Source: Cladobotryum mycophilum (lineage: Eukaryota; Ascomycota; Sordariomycetes; Hypocreales; Hypocreaceae). From it: a stretch of DNA of 64,000 nt. Shown piece after piece: positions 14,196-26,078 of this stretch (position 1 is its first letter; every line of letters starts with the position of its first letter). Below the pieces are notes generated by a model that was not told where the DNA came from, ran no database searches, and worked only from the letters and a program-made list of their open reading frames with translations. The DNA is taken from the NCBI GenBank assembly GCA_036429605.1, contig JAVFKD010000015.1:124001-188000 (forward strand). Reading direction: 5' to 3'. The position numbers and the translations under genes are program-made.

Positions 14196-14219
14196 AGACA
14201 GACAGACAGACAGACAGAT
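14196..14219. repeat. (GACA)n microsatellite
   Basis: Six tandem copies of a GACA tetranucleotide. Confidence 0.9.
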
Positions 14220-14430
14220 AAACAGTGTGCAGGTTCTTATTGATTACCCTTGCATATGCGTCGCGTTCCCTGGAGCACCTATTTGTTGTGGAATTTGTTT
14301 ACGCATGCAGTCATCTTGGCATGGAACGCAGCGACCGAGGGAGAGAAAAAACTAAAAAAAAATCTGGGGAGGGACATATTTGTATGTACATTCTTTCTCG
14401 TCGCAACGTTGAGGAAGAAGCAAAGTTAAA

Positions 14431-14465
14431 CATTCATCCATCCATCCGTCCGTCCATCCATCCAT
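14431..14465. repeat. (CATC/CGTC)n imperfect microsatellite
   Basis: Tandem CATC units with two CGTC variants. Confidence 0.85.
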
Positions 14466-17400
14466 GTAGGTACGGCAGACTCATCAGATGGTACCTACAT
14501 TATCCGCGCTGGCATCGACGGATACCAGTTGGTGATGATGCGCCACCAACAACCCCCCAATGAAGAACCGGTGCGACGCATACACCTCACCAGGACGCAG
14601 CATCTTCACTTTAAGCCCCCCTTTTCCCAATTGTCACTTGTATCGTCAGAGCGCTCAGCCCGAGCTGTCTGCTTTCTTCTGCTGCCTTGGGGGCATACGT
14701 ATTTACATAGTACAATCCCTTTTGTTCGTTTGCCAACGGGATCGCTAGGAAATGACATTTTGTTTGCTTGCATGTCACAAACACGTATAAGCCAGCGTAG
14801 CAAGTACCTCTCTATCCACTCCAAGGTAGGGAGGACGTCGGCATCAGCCTTGGCTATCAAAATTTACCTTTACCAGGCCCTGCATGTTACTTGTAGATAC
14901 TTCCCGCTCCTGCTATGTAAAGTAGAGGGTATTCCTCCTCTCCCCTCCTCCCTCCATCCCCTCCCTCGTCCTGCTGCTTCCTCCTCCTCCCTTCCCCCAC
15001 AGTGTGTTTCTTGTTCATCATTGATTGCTTTTCTCCCTGCAATTGCAAAAAGGATTTCAATACATCTTGTTGCCATTGCGTTGTCTGTGTCTTGCTCTTC
15101 TTCCTTATTTTTCACCTCTTCTCTCCTGATTTTTTTTTGCTTGTTTGTCGCTTTGCGCTCTTCTGTCTGGATTCATTACCTGATCCGATATATCGTCGCA
15201 AAGTAACATCGCTCTATCGACGTCACGTTTTTTGCTTGCTCCTCTTTGGCCTCGAGGCAAGGAACTTGACTGCGCTGCACTGCGCTGCACTGCACTGCAC
15301 CAAAGCACAAACAAAGCACGCAGCACGTTGCACTTTGCTTGTCAGCAGTGTCTAGCCAGATCTCAATTAAGGAAAGGAAAGAAGGAGAAAAATAAAGCAG
15401 AAAAAAATATCCACCAGGGCTCTCGCCGCGGACACACAGGCCCCCCTCCCCTCAAACAACGCGCCATCATTCGTCGCCTCGAATACGTTTCCTTGCTTCT
15501 TCCTCCCTTGTGGGCTTGTTTCTGTGGGTGTTTCAGTATGCCCTTTGTGCCACACACCAAACTTATCCAACCAAACAGGACCCGAGATCGAGGGAAAAAA
15601 GATCGCCTTGTCGCGAACAGGCATCGCCCATCCAACCCACACGCCCACACGCCCCCCGGTCGATCCTGGTCGATAATTTGACCCTGCCCTCTCGCCTAGC
15701 TAATCCCCGCGCAACCCGGTCTAGGCTGTGCAGCGTCGCCGTGTCCAACGAGAGACGAGAGAGAGAGAGAGAGGGCCAGCACCAGCCAGCCCAGCCCAGC
15801 AGCTGCTTGACAAGGGAGAGAAAAAAAAAAGCTCGCCCGTTTCTGCCGCCGCTGTCCCGCGACAGATTCTTGATTCCCATTCACACAACTTTCTTCCTCT
15901 TTCATCCTTCTTCTTTTCGTCGTCACCTGCTACGGTTTTCCCTTGCGCGTGTTTCGGAATATTGGCAGAGAGAGTTACGGTTGTTTTTGCCGGCGCTTAA
16001 AAGTAAGTTGCTTTCATTCTTCTATTTTTCCTTTTTGTGACTTCTTCCTTGTCCGTGCTTTGGGGTCGTTGTGTGCGCGGTGTTGTGCGTGGGATGTTGG
16101 ATCGGATTCAGTGCTACCCCTCGGCGACGATGACGAAATCGACGATATGAACAACGACGACGATGGAGTCCCTTTTGTGGTACTCACAAGATGTTTCCGG
16201 AGCGGCGCAATAACTCACTCGGACATGTTTTCTTTGTGTCGGCGCACGCAAGATGGGATTGCCATGCTGGTTTGCGCTATTGTCATCTTGTTCCAAGCCT
16301 CGCGCCTCTACCAACGACCAATATCATCAAAGGCGCATCTATAACGGCCCGCAGTCGCGCAATCAGCCTCCATGCCCAATATTCGAATGGCTAGGATGAT
16401 AGTGGACATAATGCCCATGCTATTGCTGCCGATGGATACTTTCTCCCGTGCGATTAAATGGAGAAGAGCTTGCGACAGACCCTCCTCGTCCAATTCGATG
16501 CGAGCAAGGCGCGAACCTCTTCTAATACCATCAACTTTGCACATACATGCGAGAAGATGCTATTACTCAAGAATTGGACAACTTTCGAAGCTATCAGAAC
16601 ACCACGACTGCCGAGCTTGCTTGGCCAAGAAAAAATCCATACAAGTCCTCCCTCACGAACCACGTAACTTTTGCGTCAAAGCCATTGCCTTGTTGACAAT
16701 GCAATCATTATCACCTATACTGTTGCAAATTTGTTAGAGACGCATGGCTTCTTGATTGGCTTTCGCATTGCTTTGTTGGGTCGTCTAAGCTCAGATTTCG
16801 ACTTCGCACCGGGTCCTTCCCCGCACTGCAAAATCAGAGCTTGGAGATTGCGGAGCCCCATATAGCTCGATGCGGCGATCTGGCGTTTCTCCAATATTTT
16901 GCGCAGTGTGAGACTTTGAGAATGCTCTCCAGCAACCATGGCGGTATTGCTCCCTCTCCCTCTCACTGTTCTGCCAATGACTTCTACATGAAGCTATTGG
17001 CTGTGCAAAATATGACCGGGGGTTTATCGCGGATATGTCTCAGCACCTCTTCGCTTTTTTGGGGAAAAGGTTGTTGGTGACGTTTTCTGCATCAGTACTC
17101 ATCGTTTGGGATGCACAACGTGGAGGATATATGGAGAGATCTGATATTGTGGTCCTACTTTGGGCCGAATCCTCAGGATATTGTTGAATTGTGCATACTG
17201 TCTTGCAAGTTGTGTAGAGAGGATGTTGGGCGGTTTATGCTGCATGACATGGCCCAAGCTGGGACTTGAACTAGTGTTCAAATATAGTCGTGTAGTAGTC
17301 GTCTGGGAGTGTAGCTGAAAGGGGATACTGCATATTTAATTAGCCCTTGGCCCCTATGATACTAACAGATGGCAAAAGGTTCTAGTGATTTCGAGAGCGT

Positions 17401-18319
17401 TTCAACCGTTTTACCACTTTCCTTTGGGATTTTCGGTAGAACTTACGTTCGGTCCACGATATCAGCTTGGTACCAGTTAAGACTCCGGCTTCACAGTCAT
17501 TATCAGGACACTGTTTCCGTCAAACGTTGCATTTCCTCGTCTTGAAATATCCCTCTAAGCATTCCTTGCTTCTTTCAACGCGGCGTGACGGAGTCTTGAG
17601 ACATTTTTGTCTGTTCAAATACTTTTCGGAGTCTCGGCATTAGGTCTGGATACCAGCCTTTTTCGATTCGTTCCCAATTCCTGTTTTGGTTCAGCGAATA
17701 CGTGTCTGTTTTTTTGGAAGTAGGGCTGGCCTGAAGGTGTGTGCAAATAGGATCTATCACATCGTCTTGCCCAAACTAACCGTTCGACTTTGTAGATCTC
17801 AACGGTGATAATACCCAGATCTTCTCTCACTTGGCTCTCCATCCAAAGGTAGGACGGAATTTGCTTCCTCTTGCCAACAAGCGAGGTAGTATTCTGCAAA
17901 GCACCAAATTAGTAACAACAAGACTAGATCTGAGACGGACGTGATAACGACTTTGCACTCACGATTTCTATATTATCTTCGGTTTCTTTATCGGTGAGTT
18001 GCTCAGAATGGTATCGGTATTCCTTGAGGCGTTGCTAAACTGTTTGCTAGTCCTTGAGAATTCGTCTTCGTCCAGGAACGAAGTCATCCAATTTTGTGTA
18101 TTTTGCTCTTGCTACACATTTCGATTTAGTTTCCTAACGACCTTCGTTAACTGGTACGTTTGAATGCAGTGGAGCGAGTTGTATTTGCATTTTTTGTTGT
18201 GGCACAATAAGTGTTGCGAGAACCTAGATGACAGGCTTTCGTTTCAGTTGCTTTGCACTGCATTGCCGATAGCGGTCAGCCAAGTGGCCAAAGCTGCACA
18301 AGTGGTAGACCAGTCACAA

Positions 18320-18500
18320 AGTCTTCTCCCTTCTTCTATCTTCCATCTTCTCCTCCTCACATCGGTTCTTGGATCATTTCGCTCCAACAACCTCCCCTTT
18401 CAAGTTCATCCTAGACATCCTTGGTTTCCTTTTTCTTCTTTCATTTGTGCATCATCAACGTTATCATTGCTTCAGATTACAAGTTGCCTGTTTCTTTTTT
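18320..18500 (+). promoter_or_regulatory. Pyrimidine-rich leader upstream of the RRM gene
   Basis: Dense TCTTC/CCTTC tracts precede the RRM coding region. Such CT blocks commonly mark transcription starts and leaders of highly expressed fungal genes. A small upstream ATG (18540, ATG TCT G followed by GTACGA) could belong to a leader intron ending near 18672, but no splice joins it in frame with the main protein, so it is read as an upstream ORF. Confidence 0.4.
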
Positions 18501-18678
18501 CTTTCTTTTTTCGAATTTGATTGCCATTGCATTTTGAACATGTCTGGTACGATCTAGTTTGCTGCTCCCTTTGGACCCCCCTTTTCTCCATTAGCTTCAC
18601 TATTTCCTTGATCATTTTTATCACAATTTGACACGAAATCCATCACGACAATACGCTAACAAGAATCTATAGACGAGT

Positions 18679-20797
18679 ATGGATCTTAACCCTTCTTTCA
18701 CTGCTGTTCCGGCTAACGGTGGCCCTGCCGCTAGCCAAATGGCTTTCCAGAACGGAACTCCTCCGGCCAGCGACATGTCTGCTGTTGCCCCTCCTTCTGG
18801 CACTGCTCAGGATCAGGCAAAGACTACTCTCTGGTGGGTTTTGTCGTCAAGATTATAAGTTGTGGAAGAACACGTGGCTGATTCAGAATATACAGGATGG
18901 GAGAGCTTGAGCCTTGGATGGATGAAAACTTCATCAAGGGTGTTTTTCTTTCTTCTGCCGGCGAGACCGTCAACGTCAAGGTGATTCGAGACAAAAATTC
19001 TGGGTGAGTTAAAACCTTGACGTCTAACTTTGCCACGGTCTGAACCATGGTCTGAACCTTGATCTGTTTTGATGCCCATGGCAACGGATTTGAGGGGTGG
19101 CTATGGCTATGACTTGACTATATTACTGGGCTGCTACATTATTAGCATAGCATCCGATCTGAGGCTAACCTGGCATGCTGTCCAATAGTAACGCCGGCTA
19201 CTGCTTTGTCGAATTCGCTACTCCTGATGCCGCGACCAAAGCTCTGGGCTTGAACGGAAACCCCGTTCCAAACAGTTCTCGCCAGTTCAAGCTCAACTGG
19301 GCTTCTGGCGGTGGTTTGGTTGATCGTCGGTAAGTTTTTTAGACTTTACTCTGCTGCAAGTTGCCCTCTGTTGTGAAAGTCACTGGTACCCCGCTTGGGG
19401 GTCCCTACCTCCCTCGCTCTACTTTTCTTTCCGGTTGTTGCCACCAGGCTTCCACAACAAACACACACGTACACACAACACAACCCAACACAACACTACA
19501 CTACACTACACTACACACAGCACACAATAAAACAACACGTGCTGTACATTTTGACTTCTTCATTCTCCCACAAACACAATTTTTAACGCGTGCTCGTTCT
19601 GCCTGTCGTTTCCTATCGTTTCCTCTCTTCTTCATTTTCTTCCTCCTCTCTCTCTCTCTCTCTCTCTCGTCTTCTCCCGATCAATCTCGCTATTCTACTC
19701 CTACCTTGTTTTTTGTGCAATCGATTCTAATGACGACCACTCCTACTACTAGCGACGACCGCGGTCCCGAGTACAGCATCTTTGTTGGCGATCTCGGCCC
19801 TGAAGTCAACGAGTATGTTCTCGTTTCGCTCTTCCAAGCGCGCTTCCCATCTTGCAAGTCAGCCAAGATCATGACCGACGCCATGTCTGGTCAGAGCCGC
19901 GGCTATGGCTTTGTTCGCTTCTCGGACGAAAATGATCAACAACGCGCGCTAGTTGAGATGCAGGGAGTCTACTGCGGCAATCGTCCTATGAGGATTTCGA
20001 CCGCCACTCCTAAGAATCGGTACGTTCGATCCTATCCTATCCATACTGTCCCTACAGCTCACTAACTTCCATCTCCTAGTGGTAACCACGGTTTTGGACA
20101 CGGACAACAGGGTGGACCGATGATGGGTGGTGGTGGTGGAATGCCCCCGCATCAGATGTGGGGAGGTGGTGGCATGCAGCAGCAGCAGCAGCAGCCGCAG
20201 CAGGGCTTCCCCTACGGTGGAGGCGGCGGCGGAGGTGGTGGTGGAGGTGGTGGTGGTGGCGGCGGTGGTGGTGGTGCTTTCAACCCGGCTACCCAGATGA
20301 ACCAGTTCACCGATCCCAACAACACCACCGTCTTCGTTGGTGGTCTGTCCGGATACGTCACTGAGGATGAGCTGCGCTCCTTCTTCCAGGGCTTTGGAGA
20401 GATCACCTATGTCAAGATCCCCCTGGCAAGGGCTGCGGCTTTGTCCAGTTTGTCCACCGCCACGCAGCTGAGATGGCCATCAACCAGATGCAGGGCTACC
20501 CCATCGGTAACTCCCGTGTCCGCCTGAGCTGGGGACGATCCCAGAACAACTCGGGTGTTGGTACGCCCTACCGTCCAGCACCCCCTCCACCTCACTACAT
20601 GGGCATGCCTGGTCATGGTCCTGGTCCTGCCCCATACGGTGGTCCTCACCACTTTGGTGGACCGGCTCCCGGTCCCCAGGGCCCTCCTGGACCCCCGGAC
20701 CAGCTGTCCCTCCTCAGGTATGGACTTAGTTGTGCTATGAAAAGCGTAGATTTTAGGGGGCATAGAAGCTGACCAATACCTTAACAGTAAGTTCTGA
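18679..20797 (+). CDS. Three-RRM RNA-binding protein of the Nam8/Csx1/TIA-1 group
   Basis: Six exons are joined by introns at 18834-18895, 19004-19188, 19330-19752, 20020-20079 and 20718-20787, all GT-AG with conserved phase, giving about 439 aa. RRM1 is at about residues 49-134 (LWMGELEPWMDE; GYCFVEF), RRM2 at 142-222 (YSIFVGDLG; RGYGFVRF) and RRM3 at 305-378 (TTVFVGGLSG). A Gln run and a 20-residue Gly run (20216-20275) lie between RRM2 and RRM3, and the tail is Pro/Gly-rich. Yeast Nam8 is a U1 snRNP splicing factor for meiotic introns and fission-yeast Csx1 stabilises stress mRNAs; which role applies is unknown. A C5 run at 20419-20423 breaks RRM3. One more C gives KIPPGKGCGFVQF, the canonical RNP1, and an exact codon total. 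A second C5 run at 20692-20696 may also be short, which would change the last residues to an alternative ending. Confidence 0.9.
19646..19668. repeat. (CT)n microsatellite in the third intron of the RRM gene
   Basis: Uninterrupted CT dinucleotides, just upstream of an in-frame ATG at 19730. Confidence 0.9.
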
Positions 20798-22042
20798 TAA
20801 GGTGCTGGGCTTCTTGACGGCAGCTCTAGACGGCCTGCCACAGAAATAGGACAATATTTGTCAACTCTCATTTGATGCTCTCCTTTTTCTTTCGAGGCAG
20901 CCGATATGGATGATAGGTTGGCCTGGGGCAATATCGGGGCGTTGGACTGATTTCCGTCGTTCGGCACGTCGTCTTTTGTCTTTTTCGAGTTTGCGACACT
21001 TCATTGCTTTGCGCCATGACACGACACCACGCACCATATTTTCTTGACTCTCGAATCACGACTGGCGTTGGAGATTTTAGTCTTCTGGTGGATTGTCATC
21101 AGTCAAATTTATTCGGTTGATATCGTGTCTTGCTTGTGTTTGATGTTGTGTGTTTTTATATCATGAGCATGTGATTATTTGTATTGCCCTTTATACATGT
21201 CTGTAACCTTGCAATACCCTCAAGGACCGAGCATGTAGGCTGTCATGATTGTATCACTATATGTAAAACATGATGGGGGATGGCGGATGCAATGTATTTA
21301 CTGGATCTCAGGTTTACAGTTTTGGCGTGTTGAGCAACGTCTATCTGCCTACTATTGTGTTTGTTTGTGCTTGTTTACTTGTACGAAATGTAAATTAGAA
21401 AAGTTTGTCACAACGTCCATAGACTTAACATGCAAGAGAGTTATTGGGAGGCCACAAGGATTTGCTGTAGAATATAGAGACGGGAATGCTTCTTCTTTAG
21501 TGCGGCTTGTGGTGTCAATACAGAAGTGGAGGGTTTGTAGACCTAAGAATAGGTATAAGCGAATAACTAAATGCCACAATTTGTTATTGGATCAGTGCAA
21601 GATGTGAATTTCCGAGGCGAGAGCTTATAATCACTATGTGTTGACTTGTTGTGGAGCTTGGAGGTTGCAAATGGATAAGGTGTGGGGCTCGGATTCTTGA
21701 CACTATCCGTTTGGCAACAAACTGAGAGCGCACGAGAGAGTCTGGGGGGACCCGAAAATTAAAGGTCTACGTTTAAGGTGTGATATCTTTCAAGGGGGTT
21801 TGGAAGAATGCGAGGTTGGTGGTATTGCCTTTTGATCCGGCATTAAGCATCTTGGCGGCGGATAAAAGGGTTTGTTTGTTGGTTGTTGCTCGGCGAGGAG
21901 TCATAGCCTGGGGTGCAAGGGTTGTGGGGGGTATGGTTTGACGACGTGCTGGCTATCTATGGAGTTCTGCCCCCTTCGTGAGATGGTAAACTACTAAATC
22001 ACACTCTCTAGCTCAATAAAGAAGAAGAAGAAGAAGAAGAAG
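20798..22042. other. Intergenic: RRM gene 3' region
   Basis: Probable 3' UTR with T-rich and TGT-rich stretches to about 21.3 kb, then unremarkable sequence. A (GAA)n run at 22021-22042 abuts the next coding remnant. No gene is supported. Confidence 0.5.
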
Positions 22043-22676
22043 ATGTTCTCCCGTCTACGTGTCGAGCAAGTTACCGAAGAGGACATGCCTCTATGCATGG
22101 ACATTGTCCTTGCTTCATTCTCCGGCGTGCCTATCCAAGATATTACAGCTGGACCGAATACGCCCCAGAAACCAGCACCCCAACGCACAGCGACGACATC
22201 CCTGCAGCTTCCGAGGGCACGTTGAAAGTTTTCCCTTCTTGTTTACACGGGTATTAAGTGCGTTTACACGGACCCCTCGCAAGGGAGGAGGAGAAGATTG
22301 TTGGGTTTTGCGGAGTTGGTTTATTTGGGATCGGGAGAGGGGAAGAGGAGGAGCGTATGTGGGAAAATTACGTGCTTCGATTGGAGTGGGTTAAGAGGGA
22401 GGAGGATAGGGAGTACTTGTTCTGTCGTTTTATACGATCGATGTCTGATGTGCGGAGGAGGTTGATGAAGGGGGGGGGGCATTTGGTCTGCTGATGTACA
22501 TGTGTGTAGATCTAGAGTATAGAAGAATTGGAACGGGAAGGGAGTGCGTGAAGTGGGGATGAAGAGATGTGCTGAGTTGGGCTTGCTGGCGTATCTAGAG
22601 GCGAGCGAGGAGGGGATGGGGATTGTATAAGGGGTTGGGGTGGGAGGTGCTTGAGGAGGTGGAGGAGGGGGAGTGA
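22043..22676 (+). pseudogene. GNAT-family N-acetyltransferase remnant, several frame breaks
   Basis: Recognisable blocks of a fungal GNAT acetyltransferase appear in order but in different frames: MFSRLRVEQVTEEDMPLCMD, VYTDPSQG, EEKIVGF, WFIWDRERG, ERMWENYVLRLEWVK, LLMYMCVDLEYRRIGTG, KRCAELGLLAYLEASEEG and WEVLEEVEEG. The block containing RRIGTG is the acetyl-CoA binding loop. At least six single-base changes are needed to join them, some in G runs (22470-22479, ten G; 22555-22558, four G) but others outside runs, as in GGGTTTTGCGG and GAGTTGG. The gene is therefore either a true pseudogene or a mixture of decay and assembly error. The substrate is unknown. Confidence 0.72.
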
Positions 22677-22832
22677 AGTTTCCGGCGGTGATTTGGTGGC
22701 CTCCCAAATGCTGAAAGTAATATGAGATCTTTAGGTTCGCAAAGGAGTTATAGATTGTAAAAGATCCTATTTTTTTATGATGACTTCAAAGCCTAAGTAG
22801 GGTATTTGTGTTTATCATCTATCTAACACAAA

Positions 22833-23058
22833 CTAAAAGATTGCCAATGCATTTGGTGGTGATCCAATAAGTCCGGGGTGGTTTAGCGGCGCAGACGTTA
22901 GGAAGAAAGAGTACCGCCCCTTTTCCTTGCAATATCTCGATAGCTTAGCGAAGTCCCAGAGTTCTCCGATTGGCATTCCAATCATGGCTAATAAGTGAGG
23001 ATGAATATCTGGAGAGAAAGATGGGTTGTTAGAAATAAATCTAGAGACGAGGGAAAGA

Positions 23059-23089
<31 letters not shown>

Positions 23090-24161
23090 GAAGAGAGGAG
23101 AATAGAGAAAGAGAAAAAATGGCTTAGGAAATAAGTTGGGACACTTACACATATCCTTTGGAGCCCCCGGCGTGCCATCATCCTTCAACGGCGGGAAAGC
23201 CTCAAACGCAATCGAGTCCCCCGCCACCGCGGCGAGCCTCTTGTTCCAGAACCACCTCACCGTCTCCTCCACACCGTGCACGCCGGCGAACTCGCCCGAG
23301 TTCTTGCCCAGCAGCGAAGGGTTCTTGGATACCGCCTCGAGGACCTCTGTCGCGCCCGTGCGGACGAGGAGGACGTCGCCGGGCCTGATGTCGACGTTTT
23401 GGTGGGAGGCGACGGATTCAATGTCCTGGACGGTGATGCGGTGGGCCTGGAAGGGGTGGTAGTGGATGCCCTTTTGGTCTGCGTATTCCTTGAAGTCGAT
23501 GAGCACCCCCTGGCGGCGATGCATCCCTTGTCGTGCCAGTGGTCAATCGTCGGCATCTGGTTCTCCTCAGTGGACTCCACCGCAAAGGCCTCCGCCTCCG
23601 GCTTGACGCCGTTGTAGGTGAGCCCCGTGGGCTGATGGAGGAAGTGGCAGAGGGAATCCCACTGGCTGCTGGACTGGGTGTTGAAGTCGATCTCGTCGTC
23701 CCATGCTAGGCTTCTGGTGGCCGGGGGCCGTGGGCGGAGAGGTCGATGATTTTGTGCTTGGGCGGGCTGCGAAAGGAGAGAGGGAGTTTGGAGAGGGCGT
23801 TGATGGGCCAGCTGTTTTTTGGGAGTTTGTAAGTGATGTGTGTTTGTGTTTGTGTATGTGAGCGTTTATGAGTAGGAGAGTAAGTGAGTGAGCGGTTGAA
23901 TGCGTGGGAGAACGAGTGAGTGAGTGAGTGGTTGAAGGATCAAGGCAGGGGTCAAAGAGGGCCTCACTTCAGAGAGATGGAGATGCCATCTTTTACTTCC
24001 TTGGCCGCAGCCTGAACAATCTCAGGCGTCAAGAAATTGAGCGTGCCAAACTTGTCCTTTACCCCATCTTGGTCAAAGATGCCCCAGGTACAGCTCTGAG
24101 GAAAATCCTGGACCTTGGGGAGGTCGTCAAAGTCGGGAACAGAGGCTGGATCGACGGGCAT
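22833..24161 (-). CDS. Putative cyclase / kynurenine-formamidase-like enzyme (PF04199 family)
   Basis: Three exons are joined by introns at 23812-23967 and 23009-23148. After correction of two one-base gaps the protein has 344 aa. Family blocks are visible: NWPINALSKLPLSF, HKIIDLSAHG, the core WDDEIDFNTQSSSQWDSLCH, GVLIDFKEYAD, DIRPGDVLLVRTG, AAVAGDSIAFEAFPP, and the last-exon block MIGMPIGELWDF ending in SAPLNHPGLIGSPPNALAIF. The family hydrolyses cyclic or amide substrates with a metal in the active site; the substrate is not inferable. Two breaks occur in homopolymers, C5 at 23516-23520 and G5 at 23723-23727. One more base in each restores the core block and the GVLIDF block, and the total becomes exactly 345 codons. 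The first intron holds GAGT and TGTTTG short repeats; the second holds a (GA)n run at about 23059-23090. Confidence 0.85.
23059..23090. repeat. (GA)n microsatellite in the last intron of the cyclase gene
   Basis: Long GA dinucleotide run on the plus strand. Confidence 0.9.
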
Positions 24162-26078
24162 GGTTGGTTTGCTGTGTTGGCTGTGCTATGTCCCCTTATC
24201 TTACTTTTGGTATAGGTAGGTATGAGTGGTACTGAATCAGATCTAATGGGATGGTTAGCCATAATACGTTCTATATGAACAAATTGGATGAGTGTATACA
24301 ACCCTTGTAGTCCTCATCTAAGCTTGTTCTCGCCCCTCTCTCCGTATTACCATTTCGTCCAACTAGAGGTCTCATTGCCGAGGGTCATTATCTTGCTCCA
24401 AGTATTCATTCCCCCCAATGATGCACAGACCAAAAAAAAAGTCCATGTAAAGTCCGTGAGCCTCGGCCCGCTCCTTGCCAGGAAAAAGCTTTGTCCCAAA
24501 GTGCACTCTCACTCGTCCTACCCTCTAAGGCATAGGGTAGGTAAGTTGTGCTGATGGTTTGATGCGGTCTGCGGGGGAATGCCCGGGACCCGTGGACGAC
24601 GGGATGCGGGGTGACCAATTATTCCGAATGCCTTCCAAGGAGGGCCTTTCAACGGTTCCACGGCAGCCTCTGTTATTCTTGGCGAATTCTTATTCGGTTT
24701 TTCTTTTCCAAGTTCTTTCCTTGACTGTCAAATCCTTCTCCTTCTAGGCCACGGCATGTTTACCAGACATGCATGAGTGGTCTGACTCCAAAAAGTCAAA
24801 AGTGGAAACATCCAGGGCTGTTTTATTTATATCTGACAGAAAGGCGGGGCAAAGGGGGGCAGAGGGGACATATGGGATACGCATTACCTCAGGATTATGT
24901 GTTTGCCTGAATTCTGCTGCTCCACCGGACAGGACATGGAGATAACGAGTACGAGTAAAGATGGTGCATAATATAGAGAGGTCTTGGATAACGCTGGGAG
25001 GAGAGGGCGAAGAAGGATACTTGTATGGTTCTTTAATGGAGCTATATGTGCATCCTTAATATTACAATGCATAGTGCTTGATAATATGGGCTTGATAAAT
25101 TGTCCGACTAATGCTCGACGAATATGTGAAGAACAACTATATGCTACTTGCTTGTACGTTGTGTACCACTATTGTCTCTTACTCAAAGTTGATGCCCTCA
25201 CTGCTGCGAGAGATTCTTTACTCTAGGGTACGTACTTGTGAGTCAAAAGTTCTTAAGCTTATATGTATGCCTATCAACGTGCCAACTCTGATTGGTTCAT
25301 TCCAATTGGGGGAAGAAAAATAAGCTGCGGCATCTCCCTCAGTCGGCCGAGTTATGCCAAAAGTCTTGAAAGGTTGCTTGGCATTGAGCTCACATACATA
25401 AAGAGACACTCGGGTCCTCGGACAGTTACTATAACCCTACGTGCAGATGATGCAGCACAGGCACACACAACCCTAGAAGGGGGTCATTGCAGTTCGCTGT
25501 AGCCTGAGACATTGATGGGTTTGTCGAACCAACCCAACTCCCCATTGACCAATGGGAAGCAGCTAAAATTTCCCGACTGGCTCAACCGACTTTGTGACTC
25601 GCGTAAATGTCATACAAAGATCAAAGCGTAGAGACGTTGCGGGGGAAGGGTCCCGCTGGCTATTAATGTTTCCACCTTCTTTCAAATCCTGAATCATGGC
25701 CTTACATGACTGATCATATGTAAACATCGTATTCGTATATCTAACATGCCATCGCTTCGGGACCGGGGGAACATATGCTGATTTGCTAAAAAGTCGATCA
25801 ACCACACGGAGCACGGTAGTCCTAGAATGGACCGGTATGCAACCTTGGTGAGACCGCCTCTTCACCTGCAAGCAAATGCCTGCCGCGGAATTATGTGTTA
25901 TCTGCGCTATCGTATGCAACATCAATCAACCGGCAGAAAACAGTTCGATTGGGGTATAAAGCGTCCATCATAGCGCGTCATCTCATGCTGTTTTGCCTTT
26001 GTATACACTCAACTATTTATTCCCCAAACAGCCCTCTTTCCATCCTTCCTCAGTCATTACCTCCCATCTCTTTTCAGC
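24162..26078. other. Intergenic between two divergent genes (cyclase, monooxygenase)
   Basis: About 1.9 kb separate the divergently transcribed cyclase-like and monooxygenase genes, which could share regulation. No open frame of credible coding character was found. Confidence 0.45.

Larger units (their letters stand above)
10037..18678. other. 8.6-kb region without a recognisable protein gene
   Basis: No open frame here resembles a known protein or keeps coding character across more than about 120 codons. The stretch from about 14.9 to 16.3 kb is strongly C/T-rich, with TCC/CTT clusters, a repeated TGCGCTGCAC motif near 15270-15300, and a GTAAGT consensus donor near 16001. This looks like a transcribed leader or a non-coding RNA rather than random DNA. 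The CT-rich stretch at 18320-18500 is probably the leader of the downstream RRM gene. Several simple repeats are present and listed separately. Confidence 0.5.

Noticed and set aside
14529..15206. 225-codon open frame in the gene-poor region
   Set aside because: The translation is Ser/Leu/Pro-rich as expected from CT-rich DNA, with no domain; overlapping frames on both strands are equally open.
16308..16737. Open frames of 78 and 121 codons at 16.3-16.7 kb
   Set aside because: Overlapping frames on both strands, no domain and no consistent splice model.
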